Assembly (NCBI GenBank): GCA_002413385.1
Contig: DHWW01000018.1
Span: 1-12,347 of the forward strand
Source of the DNA: Granulicella sp. UBA5172
GTDB taxonomy: Bacteria > Acidobacteriota > Terriglobia > Terriglobales > Acidobacteriaceae
Reading direction: 5' to 3'
DNA: 12,347 nt
Each line of letters begins with the position of its first letter. Within the stretch, counting starts at the first letter, position 1. Shown here one piece after another: positions 6,976 through 12,347 of this stretch. The position numbers were made by a program, and so were the translations under genes. The notes under the pieces are model-generated. The model was not told where the DNA came from. It saw nothing but the letters and a program-made list of their open reading frames with translations, and did not search any database.

Positions 6976-8871
6976 ATGGCACATCACGGAACTTCGAACA
7001 TGGGCGGCACAGTCCGGATGCGCGCGGCGGATTCACCGTCGCGCGGTACCGGTCGCGCCACCACCGCCGACCTCACCGCCAAACGTCCCAAGCCGAAGTT
7101 CAAGGACATCTGGCCCGAGATCTGGGCGCTCACCAAGCCGCGCCGCTTCCTCCTCGCCGGCTGCTTCCTCCTGATGATCGTCAACCGCACCTGCGCCCTG
7201 GTGCTCCCGGCCTCCTTCAAGCCGCTCATCGATAAGGTCTTCACCCAGCACCAGTACTCGCTGCTCCCTTGGATCGTCGGCGCCGTCCTCGCCGCCACGC
7301 TCATCCAGGGCATCACTACCTACACCCTCACCCAGCTGCTCTCCAAGGCCGGCCAGCGCCTCATCGCCGAGCTCCGCATGCAGGTCCAGCAGCACGTCGG
7401 CAAGCTCTCCGTCTCCTTCTACGACGAGAACCGCACCGGCACCCTCGTCGCCCGCATCATGAACGACGTCGAAGGTGTCCGCAACCTCATCGGCACCGGA
7501 ATTGTCGACTTCATCGGTGGCGTCCTCACCGCGCTGCTCGCCTTCACCTACCTCATGAACGTCTCCGTCACCATGACGCTGCTGGCCTTCGTCGTCATGA
7601 CGGCCTTCGCGCTCGTCCTCCAGCGCGCCTTCAAGACCATCCGCCCCATCTTCCGCGAGCGCGCCAAGATCAACGCCGAAGTCACCGGACGCCTCACCGA
7701 ATCCCTCGGCGGCGTCCGCGTCGTCAAGGGCTACCACGCCGAGGACAGCGAGGCCAAAGTCTTTGCTGGAGGTGTCGACCGCCTCCTCCAGAACGTCATC
7801 AGCTCGCTCACAGCGCAGTCCTTCATGACACTTTCGTCCACCGTGATCCTGGGCATCGTCGGCGCCATCGTCATGTACATGGGAGCGCACCTCAACTCAG
7901 TCGGCAAACTCACCGCCGGCGGCTACTTCTCCTACGTCATGATGCTCGCCTTCATGACCGCACCCATCGTCCAACTCGTCGCCATCGGCACGCAACTCAC
8001 CGAAGCCCTCGCCGGCCTCGACCGCACCCGCGAGATCATGGGCGAGCGCGAAGAAGATGCCGCCCCCGCCCGCTCCATCGAGCTCGGCCCCCTCGCCGGC
8101 GACGTCCGCTTCGTCGACGTCGGCTTCTCCTACGTCCCCGACAAGCCCGTCCTGCACAACATCAGCTTCGAATCCCACCCCGGCACCGTCACCGCCCTCG
8201 TCGGCTCCAGCGGCTCCGGCAAGTCCACCATCATCTCGCTCATCTGCGGCTTCCACACCGCGCAGTCCGGGGCCGTGCTCATCGACAATCACGACCTCGC
8301 CGCCGCCAAGCTCTCCAGCTACCGCCAGCAACTCGGCGTCGTGCTACAGGAAACCTTCCTCTTCGACGGCACGATTCGCGAGAATGTGAAGTTCTCCCGC
8401 CCCTCCGCCACCGAAGAAGACTTCCTCAAAGCCTGCGCCATCGCCCGCGTCGACGAGTTCGCCGAGCGCTTCCCCGAAACCTACGACACCATCGTCGGCG
8501 AGCGCGGCGTCAAGCTCTCCGGCGGCCAGCGCCAGCGCCTCTCCATCGCGCGCGCCATCCTCGCCGACCCCCGCATCCTCATCCTCGACGAGGCCACCAG
8601 CTCCCTCGACTCCGAGTCCGAGGCCCTCATCCAGGCCGGCCTCAACTTCCTCATGCAGGGCCGCACCACCTTCGTCATCGCCCACCGTCTCTCCACCATC
8701 CGCCGCGCCGACCAGATCCTCGTCGTCGAGCAAGGCCACATCGTCGAGCGCGGAACCCACGAGCAGCTTTACACTCTCAACGGCCGCTACCGCGACCTCT
8801 ACGACCGCCAGCACGGCCTCGAAGCCAACCTCTTCCTCGCCCCCGGCGAAGGCGACACCATCCCCGCCTAA
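6976..8871 (+). CDS. MsbA-type ABC exporter, fused membrane and ATPase domains
   Basis: A 631-residue half-transporter expected to work as a homodimer that exports a lipid, lipid-linked molecule, peptide or drug from the inner membrane using ATP. A basic cytoplasmic leader (about 1-45) is followed by six membrane segments between about 48 and 345 (type I exporter fold), with the coupling segments KLSVSFYDENRTGTLVARIMNDVEGV and EVTGRLTESLGGVRVVKGY. The ATPase domain has Walker A GSSGSGKST (K416), signature LSGGQ (514-518), Walker B ILILDE (D538, E539) and the switch histidine H570 in IAHRLST. All catalytic residues are intact. The start is uncertain: ATGs at 6976, 7000 and 7018 are in frame, and the one at 7000 has ACGGAAC upstream. 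Resemblance to MsbA is at family level; without lipid-A genes nearby the substrate is unknown. Confidence 0.92.
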   Translation: MAHHGTSNMGGTVRMRAADSPSRGTGRATTADLTAKRPKPKFKDIWPEIWALTKPRRFLLAGCFLLMIVNRTCALVLPASFKPLIDKVFTQHQYSLLPWIVGAVLAATLIQGITTYTLTQLLSKAGQRLIAELRMQVQQHVGKLSVSFYDENRTGTLVARIMNDVEGVRNLIGTGIVDFIGGVLTALLAFTYLMNVSVTMTLLAFVVMTAFALVLQRAFKTIRPIFRERAKINAEVTGRLTESLGGVRVVKGYHAEDSEAKVFAGGVDRLLQNVISSLTAQSFMTLSSTVILGIVGAIVMYMGAHLNSVGKLTAGGYFSYVMMLAFMTAPIVQLVAIGTQLTEALAGLDRTREIMGEREEDAAPARSIELGPLAGDVRFVDVGFSYVPDKPVLHNISFESHPGTVTALVGSSGSGKSTIISLICGFHTAQSGAVLIDNHDLAAAKLSSYRQQLGVVLQETFLFDGTIRENVKFSRPSATEEDFLKACAIARVDEFAERFPETYDTIVGERGVKLSGGQRQRLSIARAILADPRILILDEATSSLDSESEALIQAGLNFLMQGRTTFVIAHRLSTIRRADQILVVEQGHIVERGTHEQLYTLNGRYRDLYDRQHGLEANLFLAPGEGDTIPA

Positions 8872-8881
8872 CTATCAGCCA

Positions 8882-8906
8882 CGGCATGTACACTGTGTAC
8901 ATGCCG
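8882..8906. promoter_or_regulatory. Perfect palindrome over the vapB start, likely VapBC operator
   Basis: Two 12-base arms, CGGCATGTACAC (8882-8893) and GTGTACATGCCG (8895-8906), are exact inverted complements around a single T at 8894. The right arm contains the vapB ATG (8901-8903), and the site begins 10 bases after the exporter stop codon. VapB antitoxins bind palindromes at their own promoters alone or with VapC, so autoregulation is the expected role. The symmetry is seen; the binding is inferred. Confidence 0.75.
8889..8894 (+). promoter_or_regulatory. Candidate -10 element of vapBC inside the operator
   Basis: TACACT (4 of 6 match to TATAAT) ends 6 bases before the vapB ATG at 8901 and lies inside the palindrome. 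Transcription would start at about the A of the ATG. No Shine-Dalgarno precedes vapB, which agrees with a leaderless mRNA. No -35 hexamer stands out. Confidence 0.4.
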
Positions 8907-9161
8907 CTGCATATCACGAATCCGATAGTTGAGCAGAAGGTAAGGGATCTTGCATCTCTCACGGGTGAATCAATGACCGACGCGATCGGCGCAGCCGTTG
9001 AGGAACGGCTCGTTCGGATGATGCCTTCGTCTTCGCCCGCAGCCCAACCGACGGTCGAGGAGCTATTGGGATTGGTCCATAGTTTTCACTTGCAATCCAT
9101 CAACGAAGACCTGACAGACGATGAAATTCTCGGTTACGGTCCCGATGGCTTTTGCGAGTAA
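8901..9161 (+). CDS. vapB: VapB-family antitoxin (Rv0623-like)
   Basis: An 86-residue antitoxin that should bind and neutralise the VapC toxin encoded next and repress its own operon. The N-terminus MPLHITNPIVEQKVRDLASLTGESMTDAIGAAVEERL matches the short antitoxin type that begins with a ribbon and two helices (PSK_trans_fac/Rv0623-like, ribbon-helix-helix-like DNA binding). The acidic tail from about 55 on (TVEELLGLVHSF...LTDDEILGYGPDG) is the likely toxin-binding segment. The start at 8901 was preferred over the in-frame ATG at 8886 because families begin MxLxIxNP and because 8886 lies in the operator. The stop TAA shares its last A with the vapC ATG. Codon use is less C-ending than in the flanking exporter gene, hinting at separate ancestry. 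Confidence 0.9.
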   Translation: MPLHITNPIVEQKVRDLASLTGESMTDAIGAAVEERLVRMMPSSSPAAQPTVEELLGLVHSFHLQSINEDLTDDEILGYGPDGFCE

Positions 9162-9547
9162 TGGTCATCGACTCTTCAGCGATTCTGGCGATCTTTCTGG
9201 AAGAGCCAGACGCATCGCTCTATGCCTCAGCCATCCTGAATGACACGACCCGTCTTATCTCAGCTGCCACGCTGCTCGAGATCTCGGCGGTTGCTCTTCG
9301 CAGACGAACTCCCGATCCAGTCGCAGCCCTCGATGCCATCGTCGCTCGATTTCGCTTGGTCATCGTTCCGTTCGACCATGAACAGGCTTTACTGGCTCGC
9401 GACGGATATCGCCGCTATGGACGAGGAAGAGACCGTGCAGGTCTCAATCTGGGTGACTGCTTCTCCTACGCCCTCGCTAAATCCCGCGGCGAGCCGCTGC
9501 TCTTCAAAGGCAACGACTTCAGCCAAACCGACGTTCTTCGCGCCTAA
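9161..9547 (+). CDS. vapC: VapC-family toxin, PIN-domain ribonuclease
   Basis: A 128-residue PIN-domain endoribonuclease, the toxin of the pair; relatives cut tRNA or rRNA with magnesium to stop growth when the antitoxin is lost. The four expected acidic residues are present: D4 (MVIDSSA), E40 (ATLLEISAV), D99 (GLNLGDCFSYALA) and D119 (FKGNDFSQTD), so the active site looks intact. The start is the ATG at 9161, sharing one base with the vapB stop (TAATG), so translation is coupled. A TTG at 9152 would add only three residues. The stop codon overlaps the end of the convergent peptidase gene. Length is normal for the family. The RNA target cannot be read from the sequence. Confidence 0.93.
   Translation: MVIDSSAILAIFLEEPDASLYASAILNDTTRLISAATLLEISAVALRRRTPDPVAALDAIVARFRLVIVPFDHEQALLARDGYRRYGRGRDRAGLNLGDCFSYALAKSRGEPLLFKGNDFSQTDVLRA
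9544..9547. other. Overlapping stop codons of convergent vapC and oligopeptidase B genes
   Basis: The plus-strand TAA of vapC (9545-9547) and the minus-strand TAG of the peptidase gene (9546-9544) overlap, so the two coding regions share four bases. There is no room for a dedicated terminator between them; each transcript must end inside the other gene. Confidence 0.9.
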
Positions 9548-11604
9548 GCCTCTACCCCAAGCTCCCGCAGCACAAACGCATCATCGAACGCAATCTCCTT
9601 CAAATAGTCATAACGCCCCGAAGCCCCGCCATGCCCCGCGTCCATATTGATGTGCAGCAGCAGCGGAGCGTCGTTCGTCTTCAGCGTGCGCAGCTTCGCC
9701 ACATACTTCGCTGGCTCCCAATACATCACCTGCGAATCATTCAAACTCGTCTTCACCAGCATCGCCGGATACGCAGCCGCGTGCAGATTCTCATAAGGCG
9801 AATAGCTCAGCATGTACTCAAACGCCGCCGCCTCATTCGGATTCCCCCACTCCTCGTACTCCGCAACCGTCAGCGGCAAACTCGCATCCAGCATCGTGTT
9901 CATCACATCCACGAACGGCACATGGCTCAGCACCACGCGAAACAGGTCCGGCCGCATATTCACCACCGCGCCCATCAGCAATCCGCCCGCGCTTCCGCCC
10001 TCGATCGCCACCCGCTCCGGATCGCCATACCCCTCGCGCAACAAAAAATCCGTAGCCTCGATAAAGTCCATGAACGTGTTCCGTTTCGCCATCATCTTGC
10101 CGCCATCGTGCCACGGATCGCCCAACTCTCCGCCGCCGCGGATGTGCGCATACGCCACCACCACGCCGCGATCCAGCATCGCCAGTCTTGACGCGCCAAA
10201 CCCCAGCGGCAGCGCATACCCATACGACCCGTACCCATACACATACAGCGGCGACGTCCCATCTTTCCTGAACTTGTCCACGCGATACACCAGCGACACC
10301 GGAACCTGCGTCCCATCCTTGGCCTTGAACCACAGCCGCTCCGACGTATATTGCGACGCATCGAACCCGCCCGGAACCTCCTGCTGCTTCAGCAGCGTCG
10401 ACTCCCGCGTCGCAACGTCATACTCAAACACCGATCCCGGCCGCACCAGCGACTGGTACGAGTACCGATACTTCGCCGCCGCAAAGTCCCGATTCACATC
10501 CCCATCCGCCTCATACGCCGGGTCAGGGAAGCGTATGTCGTTCGACTCCCCCGGCAACCCCTCATCGCCCAGCCCAAACACGCGCAGCACCGGCAGTCCG
10601 CCCTCGCGATAGCTCGCCACAAAAAAATCACGAAACAGGTCCACACCCTCCAGCGGCGCATCCTTCTGCTCCGCCAGCACTTCCACCCAGTGCTCCCGCC
10701 CCGTCTCCATCACCGGAGTCCGCATCAGCCGAAACTGCTCCGCCTCATGGTTCGTGCGAATAAAAAAAAATCCATTTCGATGGTCGACGTCATACTCCTC
10801 ATCGTCAACACGCTCCGCCAGCAGCCGGAACGACGCCGTAGGAGCACCCGCCTCCAGAACCCACGTCTCGCTCGTCGTATGACTGCCCGCCTCCAGCAGC
10901 AAATACTCCCGGTCCCGAGTCCGTCCCACGCCCAAATTAAACCGCTCGTCCTCCTCGTGAAACACCTCCACCGGCTCCGCTCCCAGCACCTTCCGAAACA
11001 CCCTGTCCTGCCGCTTGGTCTGCTCATCCTCGGTCGTATAAAACAGCGTCTCCGAATCCGGTGCCCACACCACCGATCCCACCCGTTCCGCCGTCTCCGC
11101 CAGCATCTCCCCCGTCTCCAGATTCTTCACCGCCAGCGTGTACTGCCGGAACCCCGTGTTGTCCGTCGTATACGCCAGCAGCCGCCCATCAGGACTCACG
11201 CTCAGCATTCCCACCTGCATAAATGGCTGCCCCTCGGCCAGCAGATTCACATCCAGAAACACCTCTTCTGCCTCAGGTTTCCCTACCGGCCTCCGGCAAT
11301 ATCGCGCATACTGCCGCCCCTTCTCCGTACGCGACAAATACTCCCATTCCCCATCGCGATACGGCACCGACACATCGTCTTCCTTGATGTGCGACAAAAT
11401 CTCGTCATACAAAGTCTTCTGCAACTCCTCCGTCCCACTCATCGCCGCTGCGGTATACGCGTTCTCCGCCTCCAGGTACGCCGTCACCGCAGGCGAGCCC
11501 TTCTCCCGCAGCCAGCTATAATCATCGGTTAGTTCAATCCCATGGATCGCTGTCGTCTTCGGTTCGCGCTCAGCGACCGGTGGTGCAACATTCGTTGGCG
11601 TCAT
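9544..11604 (-). CDS. ptrB: Oligopeptidase B (S9A prolyl oligopeptidase family)
   Basis: A 686-residue serine peptidase of family S9A that cleaves short peptides, by family knowledge after arginine or lysine, in the cytoplasm. The N-terminus (DDYSWLREKGSPAVTAYLEAEN) is typical of the family; residues about 70-400 form the propeller that excludes large substrates and about 400-686 the hydrolase domain. The catalytic triad is visible: S538 in GGSAGGLLMG, D623 in TSLNDSQVMYWEP, H658 in MDAGHGGASGRYD. YEEWGNPNE (about 583-591), with its acidic residues, lies where oligopeptidase B binds the basic P1 side chain. No signal peptide is seen. The ATG at 11604 is chosen: GGAGAG lies just upstream with the ideal spacing, while ATG 11607 is too close and TTG 11619 would place that site inside the gene. 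TATTCT (11626-11621) is a possible -10. Confidence 0.9.
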   Translation of the reverse strand: MTPTNVAPPVAEREPKTTAIHGIELTDDYSWLREKGSPAVTAYLEAENAYTAAAMSGTEELQKTLYDEILSHIKEDDVSVPYRDGEWEYLSRTEKGRQYARYCRRPVGKPEAEEVFLDVNLLAEGQPFMQVGMLSVSPDGRLLAYTTDNTGFRQYTLAVKNLETGEMLAETAERVGSVVWAPDSETLFYTTEDEQTKRQDRVFRKVLGAEPVEVFHEEDERFNLGVGRTRDREYLLLEAGSHTTSETWVLEAGAPTASFRLLAERVDDEEYDVDHRNGFFFIRTNHEAEQFRLMRTPVMETGREHWVEVLAEQKDAPLEGVDLFRDFFVASYREGGLPVLRVFGLGDEGLPGESNDIRFPDPAYEADGDVNRDFAAAKYRYSYQSLVRPGSVFEYDVATRESTLLKQQEVPGGFDASQYTSERLWFKAKDGTQVPVSLVYRVDKFRKDGTSPLYVYGYGSYGYALPLGFGASRLAMLDRGVVVAYAHIRGGGELGDPWHDGGKMMAKRNTFMDFIEATDFLLREGYGDPERVAIEGGSAGGLLMGAVVNMRPDLFRVVLSHVPFVDVMNTMLDASLPLTVAEYEEWGNPNEAAAFEYMLSYSPYENLHAAAYPAMLVKTSLNDSQVMYWEPAKYVAKLRTLKTNDAPLLLHINMDAGHGGASGRYDYLKEIAFDDAFVLRELGVEA
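10762..10770. repeat. Nine-base A/T homopolymer inside ptrB
   Basis: A run of nine A on the plus strand is nine T on the coding strand, encoding three consecutive phenylalanines (NGFFFIRTN, about residues 279-281 of the peptidase). A seven-A run occurs nearby at about 10620-10626. Such a run is striking in GC-rich coding sequence and is a possible slippage point, but the reading frame is intact here. Confidence 0.7.
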
Positions 11605-11607
11605 CAT

Positions 11608-11613
11608 CTCTCC
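11608..11613 (-). promoter_or_regulatory. Shine-Dalgarno site of ptrB
   Basis: On the minus strand GGAGAG occupies 11613-11608; its GGAG core ends 5 bases before the ATG at 11604. This decides the start among TTG 11619, ATG 11607 and ATG 11604. Confidence 0.65.
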
Positions 11614-11656
11614 ATACAACAGAATACAGACCGGAACTTCTTGCCCCCGCCGAGCG

Positions 11657-11662
11657 TAAGAT
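11657..11662 (+). promoter_or_regulatory. Candidate -10 element of the TPM-protein gene
   Basis: TAAGAT (4 of 6 match to TATAAT) ends 6 bases before the GTG start at 11669. No good Shine-Dalgarno is present. The position fits a leaderless transcript; no -35 is recognisable. Confidence 0.35.
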
Positions 11663-11668
11663 CATAGT

Positions 11669-12347
11669 GTGACCCTCGTTCGGAGAGCCCTCTCGCTGTT
11701 GCTGTTGTTCGCCTTCGCGGCCCACGCGCGCGCAGAGTCGCCCGATAAGCTCCCCAAGCCCACCAGCTACGTCAGCGACTTCGCCGGCGTCATCGATCCC
11801 GCCTCCAAAGAAAATATCGAGCAACTCGCCTGGCAGGTCTACTCCAAAGCCCACGCCACCATCGAGGTCGTCACCGTCAAATCCCTCGACGGGCAGGACA
11901 TCGATTCCTGGACCACCGCCCTCGAAGACAAGTGGAAAGTCGGCCCCAAATCCACCGACCGCGGCATCCTCATGGTCTTCGCCATTCAGGACCACAAGCG
12001 CCGCATCGAAGTCGGCTACGGCCTCGAAGGCATCCTCAACGATGCCAAGGTCGGTGACATCGGCCGCAGCATGGTCCCGCAGCTCCAGCAGGGCCTGTAC
12101 GGCCCCGCCATCCAATCCGGCGTCCAGCAGATCGCCACCGTCATCGCAGCCGACGCCAACGTCACCCTCACCCCTCCCCAGCAGACCCAGGGCGCCTACA
12201 CCTACCAGCCTCGCCGACACCGCACCAACTGGGTCGGCATCATCTTCTTCATCATCTTCATCCCTCTCATGCTTCACGGCGGTGGCCGCGGAGGTGGAGG
12301 CAGCGGCTGGCTCTGGTTCCTGCTCGGCAGCATGATGGGCGGCGGGG
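11669..12347 (+). CDS. Secreted TPM-domain (YgcG-type) membrane protein, 3' end cut by window
   Basis: At least 226 residues, open to the right edge. A signal peptide (1-22, MTLVRRALSLLLLFAFAAHARA, cleavage after ARA) is followed by a TPM domain at about 34-160, with the usual YVSDFAGVID start, a TIEVVTV strand, the WKVGPKSTDRGILMVFAI segment and RRIEVGYGLEGILND. A linker rich in Q, P and T leads to a membrane segment (about 188-202) and then a glycine-rich tail (GGGRGGGGSG), the classic YgcG layout. The family sits in the envelope; a plant relative (TLP18.3) is a phosphatase linked to photosystem repair, but the bacterial role is poorly defined. The start is GTG at 11669, the only one leaving the signal peptide at the N-terminus. 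It is divergent from ptrB across 64 bp. Confidence 0.87.
   Translation, partial: MTLVRRALSLLLLFAFAAHARAESPDKLPKPTSYVSDFAGVIDPASKENIEQLAWQVYSKAHATIEVVTVKSLDGQDIDSWTTALEDKWKVGPKSTDRGILMVFAIQDHKRRIEVGYGLEGILNDAKVGDIGRSMVPQLQQGLYGPAIQSGVQQIATVIAADANVTLTPPQQTQGAYTYQPRRHRTNWVGIIFFIIFIPLMLHGGGRGGGGSGWLWFLLGSMMGGG

Noticed and set aside
7033..8814. Acidic, glycine-rich minus-strand open frames opposite the exporter gene.
   Set aside because: Strings of D, E, G and A reflect complementing C-ending codons of the ABC gene; no start context or domain supports them.
7269..9161. A long plus-strand reading frame rich in arginine, proline and histidine that runs through the exporter gene and ends with the vapB sequence.
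   Set aside because: It is a shadow frame of the exporter gene that happens to be in frame with vapB. Only the last 86 codons match a family, and the operator palindrome marks the true vapB start.
10351..11532. A 393-codon plus-strand frame opposite ptrB.
   Set aside because: It is an arginine/histidine/leucine-rich shadow; the opposite strand encodes a complete oligopeptidase B with intact catalytic triad.

Overview
The window is GC-rich and gene-dense bacterial chromosome, with no RNA gene, CRISPR array, insertion sequence or gene-free stretch over 300 bases. Gene content and protein style (a CusF-like domain fused to an SCO domain, oligopeptidase B, a TPM protein, an AddB-like nuclease paired with a UvrD-type helicase) suggest an Acidobacteriota member of the Terriglobales/Acidobacteriaceae type. 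This is inference from resemblance; no marker gene is present.

Layout. Bases 1-5434 lie on the minus strand and read right to left: an MFS transporter, an AddB/RecB-like PD-(D/E)XK nuclease, and a UvrD/AddA-like helicase cut by the left edge. Nuclease and helicase overlap by 8 bp and should form one double-strand-break processing enzyme. Bases 5582-8871 lie on the plus strand: a membrane-anchored copper protein (CusF-like plus SCO/SenC domains), a small four-helix membrane protein, and an MsbA-type ABC exporter. A vapBC toxin-antitoxin pair (8901-9547) sits between the exporter and a convergent oligopeptidase B gene (9544-11604, minus). Divergent from that gene, a secreted TPM-domain (YgcG-type) protein begins at 11669 and runs off the right edge.

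Points of note. A near-perfect 25-base palindrome covers the vapB start codon and looks like its operator. Four genes that lack a Shine-Dalgarno sequence each carry a TAnnnT hexamer 6-8 bases before the start codon, which suggests leaderless transcripts. Three tandem copies of a 14-base unit lie between the MFS and nuclease genes. The copper protein has a widened C-x5-C site in place of the classical SCO CxxxC. I did not find a clearly novel multi-gene system; most genes belong to known families.
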